Notes under the pieces: model-generated
Databases searched by the model: none
The model's input: the letters and a program-made list of their open reading frames with translations, nothing else
What the model was told of the DNA's origin: nothing
From: Chitinophaga pinensis
GTDB lineage: Bacteria > Bacteroidota > Bacteroidia > Flavobacteriales_D > Crocinitomicaceae
Assembly: GCA_945868555.1 (NCBI GenBank)
Contig: CAMBMC010000078.1
Location: 1 to 9,333, forward strand
Length of the DNA stretch: 9,333 nt
Direction of reading: 5' to 3'
Position numbers and translations under genes: made by a program
Shown: positions 1 through 6,973 of the stretch, piece by piece
How positions within the stretch are numbered: the first letter of the stretch is position 1
Layout of the letters: each line of letters opens with the position of its first letter

Positions 1-41
1 GCGGTTTTAACTTTACTTTGAATTACATCCCAGCTAAACCG

Positions 42-75
42 TTCCTCCCCCCTTCCCCCCTCACCGAGGGGGAAA
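42..75 (-). repeat. C/G-rich short repeat, copy 1
   Basis: This 34-bp stretch begins TTCCTCCCCCC and ends GAGGGGGAAA. Its reverse complement closely matches the stretch at 140-174, differing mainly by a TTAA-like interruption and C-run length. The copy is itself partly palindromic (TTCCCCCCTC at 53-62 against GAGGGGGAA at 66-74, with one bulged C), so it can fold into a short hairpin. Short C-rich elements of this kind are common dispersed intergenic repeats in Bacteroidota; whether this one is dispersed cannot be judged from one window. Confidence 0.7.
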
Positions 76-139
76 CAAATCGTACCTCAACCTAAAATCC
101 TTATTAAGTGTATTATTCTCCAAGAGAAGTGGGTGTCTA

Positions 140-174
140 TTTCCCCCTCAGTGAGGGGGATTAAGGGGGAGGAA
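140..174 (+). repeat. C/G-rich short repeat, copy 2 (inverted)
   Basis: This is the inverted partner of 42-75, beginning TTTCCCCCTCA and ending GGGGGAGGAA. It holds a nearly perfect palindrome, TCCCCCTCA (142-150) and TGAGGGGGA (152-160), around a single G. With copy 1 it encloses 64 bp of AT-rich DNA, so the pair could form a large hairpin, or could be the ends of a tiny non-autonomous element of about 133 bp. No target-site duplication is obvious outside the arms. Confidence 0.7.
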
Positions 175-202
175 TTGTAATCAACAATAATATGCTACCT
201 CC

Positions 203-262
203 TCAACACCACAACCCTTTCCAATAACTCCAACGCAATGATTTGTTGTAGTGATTGTTCAT
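203..262 (-). pseudogene. Possible 19-codon gene remnant (DUF559-like start?)
   Basis: Reading the minus strand from ATG at 262 gives a 19-residue peptide beginning MNNHYNKSLR and ending at a TGA at 203-205. From memory, DUF559 endonuclease-domain proteins of Bacteroidota often start with a similar NHYNK-type segment, and their genes are often found near C-rich repeats. The match is only about ten residues and the reading frame then stops, so it would be a decayed stub at best. Chance is a real alternative. There is no ribosome-binding or promoter evidence. Confidence 0.15.
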
Positions 263-373
263 GGTGGTTTCAGTTAGTAGATAGAAGTATCGGAACAAGA
301 TTCTAGAGTTAGACAGCACAGAATCAGATTCAACACCTGACTCCCATGCTCCCCGCATTTTCCCGCAGAATCA

Positions 374-437
374 GACCGTAAATTGAGTCAATAAATGATT
401 CAAACCAATCAAATGGTCACTCAATTTATCGGCGGTC
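374..437. repeat. Long inverted repeat / hairpin
   Basis: The left arm GACCGTAAATTGAGT (374-388) pairs with ACTCAATTTA (419-428) and, after a 4-nt bulge (429-432), with CGGTC (433-437). This gives 15 base pairs around a 30-nt loop. The loop contains a nested TGATT/AATCA pair (396-400 and 407-411). The stem is long enough to be unlikely by chance, but there is no T-tract next to it, so it is not a standard terminator. It may be part of a structured RNA or a decayed mobile-element end. Confidence 0.6.
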
Positions 438-565
438 ATTTGTGCAGCAAGGCGGAGCAAATGAGATTCCTTGGGAAAATGAAAAACGCACTTTTAGTTC
501 CTTTTTTTGCGTTAGAAAAAAGGAAGATATGCTCTAAATGCCGTAGCTTCTTGCTCGAGGGGTGA
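395..565 (+). CDS. Doubtful 56-codon ORF in structured DNA
   Basis: An ATG at 395 opens a frame to TGA at 563-565, giving a 56-residue peptide. The second half is hydrophobic then basic (NALLVPFFALEKRK) and is followed by a CxxC pair (CSKC). It runs through all three hairpins of this region and would be the only plus-strand gene in the window. The overlap with inverted repeats suggests that the DNA or RNA structure, not the peptide, is what matters. There is no recognised family and no clear promoter or ribosome-binding site. I list it because it is the longest open frame in the flank; the chance explanation is favoured. Confidence 0.15.
   Translation: MIQTNQMVTQFIGGHLCSKAEQMRFLGKMKNALLVPFFALEKRKICSKCRSFLLEG
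436..464. repeat. Short hairpin next to the long inverted repeat
   Basis: TCATTTG (436-442) is the exact reverse complement of CAAATGA (458-464), leaving a 15-nt G-rich loop. It starts where the 374-437 stem ends, overlapping by two bases, so the two form a tandem hairpin arrangement. On its own a 7-bp stem is weak evidence; the position is what makes it worth listing. Confidence 0.35.
498..525. repeat. Perfect 10-bp hairpin
   Basis: TTCCTTTTTT (498-507) pairs perfectly with AAAAAAGGAA (516-525) around an 8-nt loop (508-515). An alternative pairing uses AACGCA (485-490) with TGCGTT (508-513). Read on the minus strand it lies 60-90 nt past the stop codon of the protease gene at 585-2747, so it could weakly terminate or stabilise that transcript. 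The stem is AT-rich and lacks a clean following T-tract, so terminator function is doubtful. Confidence 0.45.
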
Positions 566-584
566 CAAAAAATAAAAGGGTATA

Positions 585-2747
585 TTACCTCACCACCAAT
601 GGCAGCACTTTGCCACCTACCCCATCGCTAATGCGCAATTGATAAACGCCACTTGCCAGGTTTGTCAATGGGATAATTACAATGTTGACTCCCGCAGCTC
701 CGTTGATACTCGACTGTGAAATCACTTTTCCACTCAAATCGCAAACGTCCACTGACAAACGTGCCGCAGAAGGCAGGGTGAAGCGCAAATTAGCCTCGTT
801 GTCCGCAGGATTTGGAAAGAGGGCTAACTCGGACATCTGCATGTCGTTAGTGATGCCCAGCACAAGTTCATCGGACGGCCCACCAGGATAAATGTTGATG
901 TCATCGATGAAGAAGTTGTTTCCATTGTTTCCTTCAAAACGGAACTTAAATCTGAAATTCTCTACGAAATAGTCTTGGGTGATGTTGGTCATGTGAATTG
1001 TAACCCAATCGCTCGAAAATGTTGGTGTCCATTGAGATGTTGCAACAAAAGGGGATAAATTGTCTCCATGTATGGTTCTTCTTTGGACCCAATCGTCTCC
1101 GCAGTTTTTGCTAATGTACACCTTCAACCATTCATCATTGGACAGGTTTCGCTTGCGGTAGGCATAGCGAAAACTTAAGGTTACAGTGCCTGTTGACGGA
1201 ATGGAAGATAGATCAACGGATGATGAAATCAACTCATCGATATTGCTTCCCGATTGATTAAAATTTAACAAATGTGTGGATTGATTTCCTGTAAATGCCG
1301 CACCTGGTTCGATTTCAAATCCGTTGTTCCCGCCTGAATTGTTGATGGTCCAAAATGGTTCATTTGCAAGATCGGTAATGGATTCAAATCCTTCCCAGAA
1401 TGGCAATCCTTGTGGGTTTGGAAGCACCGTGATGAAAGATGTTTTCTCTTCTGTAGCGTTGTTCGCTCCATCGCTCACAGTCAAAGCAATCGTATATGAA
1501 CCTGAGCTGTAGAAGCGAATGGCTGGATTTTGTGTTGTGCTTGTAGATCCCGCGCAAAAGTCCCAATCTAGACCTTGAATTCCTGGCGTTACACTCCAGC
1601 TCCAAGAACTCGGGTTGTGGAAACTTCGGTCATTGAAAAGTACGGAGTCCCCAGGGCACATGCTTGTTCTTGAGGCATCAAAATCTGATCTGCACAGGAT
1701 TTGTGGATTATTGATTCCCGTGGCGATAATGTTCGCTGGGGTGATCATTGCTGCCATAAAATTGATGTCGATGAAGTTCTGTGACATGATGCCTACTTGA
1801 TCTATCGAAAACATGTTTTGGCAGGAGTTGTAACTCATGTAGTTCTCAATTTGATCTAGCGCATCGAAGCCGTAGGTATCATTGAAAGGCACATCGTTGC
1901 ATGAATTAAGTGCAGTTTGACAACCCCAATAGGATTGCTGCTGCGGAGGTGTATCACAACAGTAGTCACCGGCCTGATTGCAATCGTCGGTATGACAGCC
2001 ACTCGATCCATTCCATCCCGCATCAAAGATGTGTTGCAGGCCAAGCAAATGCCCCATTTCATGGGTTAAAGTTCGGCCATCTGCAAAGGATGCCGTTTCA
2101 ATTGTCCCAAATGAGTCATGACGCATCAAGATTCCATAATTTTCTCCATTCGGGAAATACGGCAGGTATGCATAGCCAAGGATAATTCCTGTTCCTCCTC
2201 CTGCGATGGAGTTCACTATCCAGATGTTGATGTATTTGTCCATCGGCCATTGATCCGAGCCACCATTTACATCGAATTTACACGCGTCATCTGCGTTGTA
2301 TGTAAGTCCAGGTGCATTAACGCGCAAGATACCATTGGTGCAATTGCCATCGGGATCAATCTGTGCCAAACGAAATTTCACATCCATCATTCCACCTTGC
2401 GGAGCAAAGGGTGCTGTGGGTGTATTTCTAGTCATGGCCGCATCTACATTTTGACGGTTGTAATCTGTGTTTAACACCGCTATGGCATCAAGCACTTGTT
2501 GATCTGATATGTTTCCGACTCCATTGTCGTGAATGATATGCACCACAACTGGAATATACATCGTTGACTTGGTCAATTCTCCCGAACCACTGGCTGCGTT
2601 CAATAACCCTTGGTGCATGCGCTGCTGAAAATCGGGATATTGGGCTTTTAACTGTTGAAGAATTTGGTCTGTTCCACAAGTGGGGTATTGCTGTGCGAAG
2701 CCCGCATTCATACCAAAAATTATCAATAGAATTGCTAAATATCTCAT
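585..2747 (-). CDS. Secreted M43-family zinc metalloprotease, T9SS cargo (paralog A)
   Basis: A 720-residue secreted endopeptidase of the pappalysin (M43) family. Residues 1-19 form a signal peptide (hydrophobic core AILLIIFG, likely cleavage near GFAQ). A pro-segment follows, then the catalytic domain (about 62-335) with zinc motif HEMGHLLGLQH at 229-239 (ligands H229, H233, H239; catalytic E230) and the Met-turn ENYMSY with M304. A Cys- and Asp-rich segment lies between them (about 251-283), probably disulfide- or calcium-bound. Next come a PKD-like domain (about 355-445, with GSYTIALTVSDG), a jelly-roll/MAM-like domain (about 448-621, ending FFIDDINIY) and a T9SS type A sorting domain (about 640-720, LALFPNPADN, SGVYQLRI). 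T9SS cargo is exported across the outer membrane and released or anchored after the tail is removed. The gene follows its paralog by 58 bp, with a terminator between, so it may need its own weak promoter or read-through. The substrate is unknown. Confidence 0.93.
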   Translation of the reverse strand: MRYLAILLIIFGMNAGFAQQYPTCGTDQILQQLKAQYPDFQQRMHQGLLNAASGSGELTKSTMYIPVVVHIIHDNGVGNISDQQVLDAIAVLNTDYNRQNVDAAMTRNTPTAPFAPQGGMMDVKFRLAQIDPDGNCTNGILRVNAPGLTYNADDACKFDVNGGSDQWPMDKYINIWIVNSIAGGGTGIILGYAYLPYFPNGENYGILMRHDSFGTIETASFADGRTLTHEMGHLLGLQHIFDAGWNGSSGCHTDDCNQAGDYCCDTPPQQQSYWGCQTALNSCNDVPFNDTYGFDALDQIENYMSYNSCQNMFSIDQVGIMSQNFIDINFMAAMITPANIIATGINNPQILCRSDFDASRTSMCPGDSVLFNDRSFHNPSSWSWSVTPGIQGLDWDFCAGSTSTTQNPAIRFYSSGSYTIALTVSDGANNATEEKTSFITVLPNPQGLPFWEGFESITDLANEPFWTINNSGGNNGFEIEPGAAFTGNQSTHLLNFNQSGSNIDELISSSVDLSSIPSTGTVTLSFRYAYRKRNLSNDEWLKVYISKNCGDDWVQRRTIHGDNLSPFVATSQWTPTFSSDWVTIHMTNITQDYFVENFRFKFRFEGNNGNNFFIDDINIYPGGPSDELVLGITNDMQMSELALFPNPADNEANLRFTLPSAARLSVDVCDLSGKVISQSSINGAAGVNIVIIPLTNLASGVYQLRISDGVGGKVLPLVVR

Positions 2748-2757
2748 GTTGTATTCA

Positions 2758-2788
2758 TTAAAAAAGGGCCTTCTTTCGAAGACCCTTT
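2758..2788 (-). terminator. Intrinsic terminator after paralog B
   Basis: On the minus strand AAAGGGTCTTC and GAAGGCCCTTT form an 11-bp stem with one T-G wobble. The loop is a GAAA tetraloop (plus-strand arms 2763-2773 and 2778-2788), and a run of six Ts follows (2760-2765, partly within the stem). It begins 17 nt after the stop codon of the upstream protease gene. This is a textbook Rho-independent terminator. It should separate, or attenuate, transcription between the two tandem protease genes. Confidence 0.88.
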
Positions 2789-2805
2789 ATGTCATTTTAT
2801 TTTTT

Positions 2806-4980
2806 TTATTTCACAACAAACTGCATCGTTTGTTGCACATCTCCAAGTGTCAATGTCATGAAATAACTTCCAGATGCCAAATCTTTCACAGACATCATGG
2901 CTAGGTTAACCCCAGAAGCTGCGTTGATTTCTACAGTGCGAATCACTTTTCCTGCAACATCTCTCAATTGAATTGTCGCTTTTTCAGCATTAAAAGCTGT
3001 AAATTGAATGTTCAACTCATTGTCCGTAGGATTTGGGAAGAGCGATAAGTCTTGAATCAAACCAACTTCAGCCAATCCTGCTGACACTAAACTTTCAGAA
3101 GGTCCACCTTGATAGATGTTGATATCATCCAAGTAAAAGTTGTTTCCACCGTTTCCTTCAAAACGGAATTTGTAACGGAAGTTGTCTACCCATTGGTCGC
3201 TGAAGATGTTGATCATGTGAACTGTTGCCCAATCTGATGCTGTGGTAGGTTTCCATGATGATGTGCTCGTCAATGAAGACAATGAACTTCCTCCTAAGGT
3301 TTTACGCTGCAACCATGTTCCTCCGCAGTCATTCGTGATGAAGACCTTCAACCATTCGTTGTCAGCAGTCGTTTTCTTGCGGTAGGCATAGCGGAAACTT
3401 AAGGTAACCGAACCAACGACACCTGAAAGATCCACAGGAGAGGAAATCAACTCATCGATGTTTGATCCTGTTTGACCGAAGTTCACCACTTTCGCACATT
3501 TCGACCCTGAGTGTGCTGTTGTAGATTCGATTGTCCAAGTATTATTGTTGTTTGGATTGTACACCTCCCAGCTTTCGATACCTGCCAATGTTGTGTAGGA
3601 TTCAAACCCCTCCAAGAATGGCAATGAAGCCGATGCGGGCAATACACGCACAAAACTTGTTTTCGTTTCAGAGTCGGATGAGCCTCCGTCTGTAGCAGTA
3701 AGTGTTACGGTATAAAGACCCGGCGTCGTGTAAGTCACTACTGGATTCTGTGCTGTTGATGTCGCTGGAGTACCACCTTGGAAAGTCCAAGTCCAACCTG
3801 TAACGACATTGTAAGAATCATCTGCGAATTCGATTGAATCGCCCACACATACCGAGGTTTTGTTGGATGTAAATTCAGCTTTACACAACACAAGTGGGGC
3901 ATTTGCACCCGTCGCTGTGAGGTTTGCTGTTGTCCACAATTTGTTTCTACCACCGGTATTACCTGTACACGCGTTTCGCATGCGAGTTACCTGACCTTGA
4001 GTAAACATTTTTGAGCAGTACGAGTAATCCATGTAGTTTTCTACGTTATCGCGAACATCGTACGTCCAATATGAATTGATTGAATTGCATGTATTTGCCG
4101 TCAACAAGCATGAGGTTACCCCGATGCAGTTTGGTGTATCTGTTACCGCATCGTCTGTACTACAACTTGACGCGTTTCCTGGATTGTTGTTTCCTCCCCA
4201 TGTGTGGTCCAGGTTAAGCCAATGACCGACTTCATGTGTTAAGGCTCGACTTGTACCTGTTGAACCTGTCCCGATTGCACCCACATATTCGTGAAGAATC
4301 CAGATTCCATTGTACATCGTTTCACCGCCAAAACCGGCAGCAAAAGGCTTCATTGTATATCCGGCAGCACCACCAATTTCTCCACAAACGAAGATGTTTA
4401 AGTACTTGCTTCCTGACCATTGGCCTTGATACACATCGTTACCTGCAACAACAGCATCTACCTGTGCATCTCCATCAGCACCAATGTAACTCATTGATGA
4501 AAGCGTTCGCGTAATGCCTTTAAAGCATTGTCCATTCGGTGCTTTCGTTGCCAAAACAAATTCAATTTCTACATCTGCAGGCATGCCTTGAAAATCAGAT
4601 TGCACGTTGCCAGCATCTGCATTTTGTAGTCGAAAGTCGCGATTAAAAATTTCAACTTGATTGAAAATCTGCTCATCGCTGATGTTTTCAATTCCACCGC
4701 TGTGCAATACATGGAACACAACAGGGATTTTGTAAACTGTACCTTTTGGGACACTCGCACCTGAGTTTTGATCAATGATGCGTTGTACCTCATCATCCAA
4801 AAGAGACTGAGCAAATGCTGGATTTTTTTGAATCATTTGCTGCAACTTCTTGTGCTGCATGCAGTATTCAACTTTCTCGCCATCGCGGCAATTTGACGGA
4901 TCAATTGTAGAGGTTTGAGCTATAACTGCTTGGCTAGCAAAAAACAAACATCCAAGAATCCAAGAATTCACTATTTTCAT
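2806..4980 (-). CDS. Secreted M43-family zinc metalloprotease, T9SS cargo (paralog B)
   Basis: A 724-residue paralog of the gene at 585-2747 with the same domain order. It has a signal peptide (1-21, cleavage near AVIAQ), a pro-segment with two cysteines (C31, C40), and a catalytic domain (about 80-345) with HEVGHWLNLDH at 249-259 and Met-turn ENYMDY with M317. A PKD domain follows (about 366-447, GLYTVTLTATDG), then a jelly-roll/MAM-like domain (about 454-622) and a T9SS type A tail (about 646-724, LSLFPNPTDN, ASGSYFMTL). The Asn in place of Gly within the zinc motif is, as I recall, common in Bacteroidota M43 proteins (HEVGHWLNL type), so activity is expected. The pro-segment suggests secretion as a zymogen. 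The 121-bp gap upstream holds a terminator for the SDR gene, so this gene should start its own transcript. No convincing promoter could be assigned. Substrate unknown. Confidence 0.94.
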   Translation of the reverse strand: MKIVNSWILGCLFFASQAVIAQTSTIDPSNCRDGEKVEYCMQHKKLQQMIQKNPAFAQSLLDDEVQRIIDQNSGASVPKGTVYKIPVVFHVLHSGGIENISDEQIFNQVEIFNRDFRLQNADAGNVQSDFQGMPADVEIEFVLATKAPNGQCFKGITRTLSSMSYIGADGDAQVDAVVAGNDVYQGQWSGSKYLNIFVCGEIGGAAGYTMKPFAAGFGGETMYNGIWILHEYVGAIGTGSTGTSRALTHEVGHWLNLDHTWGGNNNPGNASSCSTDDAVTDTPNCIGVTSCLLTANTCNSINSYWTYDVRDNVENYMDYSYCSKMFTQGQVTRMRNACTGNTGGRNKLWTTANLTATGANAPLVLCKAEFTSNKTSVCVGDSIEFADDSYNVVTGWTWTFQGGTPATSTAQNPVVTYTTPGLYTVTLTATDGGSSDSETKTSFVRVLPASASLPFLEGFESYTTLAGIESWEVYNPNNNNTWTIESTTAHSGSKCAKVVNFGQTGSNIDELISSPVDLSGVVGSVTLSFRYAYRKKTTADNEWLKVFITNDCGGTWLQRKTLGGSSLSSLTSTSSWKPTTASDWATVHMINIFSDQWVDNFRYKFRFEGNGGNNFYLDDINIYQGGPSESLVSAGLAEVGLIQDLSLFPNPTDNELNIQFTAFNAEKATIQLRDVAGKVIRTVEINAASGVNLAMMSVKDLASGSYFMTLTLGDVQQTMQFVVK

Positions 4981-5048
4981 TTTTAATCTTTGAAGTAAAT
5001 ATCCTTGTTTAAAACGCTCTAAATTACATAATGGTTTGCTTATTGCCT

Positions 5049-5102
5049 AAAAAACACAAGCGCAACTGGCCATTTTTTTGGAAATATTCAGTTGTGTTTT
5101 TT
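5049..5102 (-). terminator. Probable intrinsic terminator after the SDR gene
   Basis: AAAAAACACAA (5049-5059) and TTGTGTTTTTT (5092-5102) are exact 11-bp reverse complements. An inner CAACTG/CAGTTG pair (5063-5068 and 5089-5094) competes with part of the outer stem. On the minus strand the right-hand arm ends in TTTTTT, which can act as the T-tract. The structure begins at the stop codon of the SDR gene. The loop is long (about 32 nt, partly paired) and the stem is AT-rich, so it is weaker than the terminator at 2758-2788. Confidence 0.6.
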
Positions 5103-5803
5103 TATTCAATCTCGCGAAGAGAACAAACAACACGATTTATTTCTGAGTGAACGATTAATCTAAAAAGCTTGTCTGAAGCGACTTCCGGACGGGTCAGTTC
5201 ATCGTTCTTCTTAAGGTCAAGAAAAGTGCTCAAGCTGGAAAAATTAGCCGTCGACGCAGCTCTAATTTTTTCTTGCATTGGGGTATCTATAACTCCTGGC
5301 GCGACCGACCAGATGCTCACATCTCTACCTTTTTCAGTTTCTTCCAGTTGAAGTGTTTCCGAAAAGCGATCAAGGGCAGCCTTTGATGCGCAGTATGCCG
5401 CCCAACCAGGAATCGCGCGGGTTGCTGCGCCCGAACTGATGTTCGCGATTTTCACTGCACCTTTTGCTTGGTTCAAACATGCCCACGAAAGATACATCGG
5501 CGCGAAAGTGTTTACACGCAGTACTTCCTCAAAATCAGGCTCCGTTTGATCGCTTATTCGCTGAAGTTGTCCAATCTGACCTGCATTGTTGATGAGGATA
5601 ATTTCCTCACTTTCGGCATCAAACTGAATGTTCTCCAAGTCGGAGCTTACTGATAAATCACACGCATGAAAAGTGTAATTTTCATGATGAATGTCGGAGG
5701 ATCGTCCAATCCCAATGACGGAATACCCTTCCTGAAGAAATTTGACTGCTATCGCTTTGCCGAGCCCTCGTGAGACCCCTGTAATGTAAACTTTCGTTAA
5801 CAT
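5102..5803 (-). CDS. SDR-family NAD(P)-dependent oxidoreductase
   Basis: A 233-residue cytoplasmic short-chain dehydrogenase/reductase with a complete classical signature. The nucleotide-binding TGVSRGLG is at 8-15, with a GRSS segment at 33-36 after beta-2, where an Arg often favours NADPH. NNAG is at 72-75 and the structural Asn is in VNTF (N98). The catalytic Ser is in NISSG (S123/S124), YCASK supplies Y137 and K141, and PGVIDT at 169-174 follows the active site. The size and PGVIDTPM segment resemble the sepiapterin reductase/benzil reductase branch, but the substrate cannot be read from sequence. The ATG lies only 5 nt after the stop of the trans-sulfuration gene (TAA TTCAA ATG), so the two are almost certainly co-transcribed, perhaps with coupled translation. 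A terminator follows. A metabolic link to the upstream enzyme is possible but not shown. Confidence 0.92.
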   Translation of the reverse strand: MLTKVYITGVSRGLGKAIAVKFLQEGYSVIGIGRSSDIHHENYTFHACDLSVSSDLENIQFDAESEEIILINNAGQIGQLQRISDQTEPDFEEVLRVNTFAPMYLSWACLNQAKGAVKIANISSGAATRAIPGWAAYCASKAALDRFSETLQLEETEKGRDVSIWSVAPGVIDTPMQEKIRAASTANFSSLSTFLDLKKNDELTRPEVASDKLFRLIVHSEINRVVCSLREIE

Positions 5804-5808
5804 TTGAA

Positions 5809-6948
5809 TTACGCCAAAGCTTTTGTCAAGTCTGCAATGAGATCATCTGCATCTTCAATCCCAACCGAAAGGCGGATCAAGGAATCAACAACCCCCGTTT
5901 TTTCGCGCACTTCCTTCGGAATGGAGGCGTGTGTCATGGTGGCTGGGTGACCAATTAAAGATTCTACTCCGCCCAATGATTCCGCCAAAGCAAAAATCTC
6001 CACTTTTTTCACCACTTCCAATGCGTCTTCAAGATGATTTCCTTTCATCGTAAAAGAAATCATACCTCCGAATCCACGCATTTGTTTGCGGGCTACTTCA
6101 TGGTTAGGATGCGTTGGGAATCCGGGCCAATATACCTTGTCAATTTTCGGGTGCGTCACTAAAAAGTTAGCCAATTTCTCTCCATTTTCACAATGACGCT
6201 GTACACGGAGATGCAAGGTTTTGATTCCGCGAAGCACCAAGAAAGAGTCCATTGGTGCAGTAACAGCTCCTGTTGAATTCTGAATGCGGTACATTTCTTT
6301 TGAGATCTCTTCGTCGTTGCACACCAAGGCACCCATCACTACATCAGAGTGTCCGCCGAGGTATTTCGTTACAGAATGCATCACGATGTCTGCTCCTAAA
6401 TCCAAAGGATTCTGAAGGTAAGGTGTTGCAAAGGTGTTGTCCACACACAGCATGGCTCCTGCTTTTCTTGCGATAGAAGCCATTGCTTCGATATCAATGA
6501 TATTCATCATTGGGTTTGTAGGTGTTTCCACCCAAATCAATTTTGTATTCTCATTTACATGCGCCTCCACCGTTGCAGGATCTTGCATATCTACAAAATG
6601 GAATTTGATGCCGTACTTCTCAAAGATTGTTTTGAAGAGTCGGTAGCTTCCTCCATAAAGGTCATTTGTGGAGATCACCTCATCGCCGGGGTTAAGCATC
6701 TTGATCACACAATCAATGGCAGCCAATCCAGATCCAAAACAAGCCCCAAAATTTCCATTTTCGATCGCCGCAATGTTTTTTTCCAAAGCATGGCGTGTTG
6801 GATTTTGGGTACGTGAATACTCGTATCCTTTATGGTTTCCAACCCCATCTTGCACGTAAGTAGAGGTTTGATAAATCGGAGTCATGATGGCACCAGTGGA
6901 TTCATCAGGATGCACGCCGGCATGTATGGCTTTCGTTGCGAATTTCAT
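5809..6948 (-). CDS. Cystathionine gamma-synthase/lyase family PLP enzyme
   Basis: A 379-residue cytoplasmic PLP enzyme of the Cys/Met metabolism family, normal length and intact. In cystathionine gamma-synthase the reaction joins an activated homoserine to cysteine; the lyase splits cystathionine to cysteine. Visible active-site elements are YSRTQNPTR (44-52; Y44 and R46 bind PLP phosphate from the neighbouring subunit), GSGLAA (72-77), DLYGG with the ring-stacking Y98, VDNTFATPY with D170, SVTKYLGGHSD with the Schiff-base lysine K195, ESLGGVESL (323-331) and the carboxylate-binding R359 in IRLSVGIED. The sequence does not separate synthase from lyase or gamma-elimination activity; Bacteroidota homologs are usually annotated as the synthase, which is the basis of the symbol. 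It is first in a two-gene unit with the SDR gene. The ATG fits the N-terminal KFATKAIHAG start of the family. Confidence 0.93.
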   Translation of the reverse strand: MKFATKAIHAGVHPDESTGAIMTPIYQTSTYVQDGVGNHKGYEYSRTQNPTRHALEKNIAAIENGNFGACFGSGLAAIDCVIKMLNPGDEVISTNDLYGGSYRLFKTIFEKYGIKFHFVDMQDPATVEAHVNENTKLIWVETPTNPMMNIIDIEAMASIARKAGAMLCVDNTFATPYLQNPLDLGADIVMHSVTKYLGGHSDVVMGALVCNDEEISKEMYRIQNSTGAVTAPMDSFLVLRGIKTLHLRVQRHCENGEKLANFLVTHPKIDKVYWPGFPTHPNHEVARKQMRGFGGMISFTMKGNHLEDALEVVKKVEIFALAESLGGVESLIGHPATMTHASIPKEVREKTGVVDSLIRLSVGIEDADDLIADLTKALA

Positions 6949-6973
6949 GAAATTGAGAATTTAGTTCTGCCAA

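Larger units (their letters stand above)
1..584. other. Gene-poor left flank with repeats and hairpins
   Basis: No ORF of convincing length or family similarity is visible on either strand. The stretch lies downstream of the minus-strand protease gene that ends at 585. It contains a C/G-rich repeat in two inverted copies (42-75 and 140-174), a short possible coding remnant (203-262, minus), a 10-bp direct repeat CAGAATCAGA (319-328 and 366-375), three consecutive hairpins (374-437, 436-464, 498-525) and a doubtful 56-codon plus-strand ORF (395-565). I see no classical G+C-rich hairpin plus T-tract directly after the protease stop codon. Confidence 0.7.

Noticed and set aside
42..174. Repeats as a CRISPR array
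   Set aside because: There are only two copies, in inverted orientation, with no regular spacers and no cas genes.
485..515. GCGTTAG segment as an integron attC core
   Set aside because: The matching RYYYAAC partner and the L-box arrangement are absent, and there is no cassette array or integrase.
2118..2474. 118-codon plus-strand ORF
   Set aside because: It lies wholly antisense to the catalytic domain of the M43 gene and has no family features, so it is a shadow of the real gene.
4236..4514. 92-codon plus-strand ORF
   Set aside because: It is antisense to the catalytic domain of paralog B and its composition follows the complementary strand.
4981..5048. TAATTTAG-type promoter for paralog B
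   Set aside because: It departs from the TAnnTTTG consensus and no -33 element is evident; AT-rich DNA gives such matches by chance.
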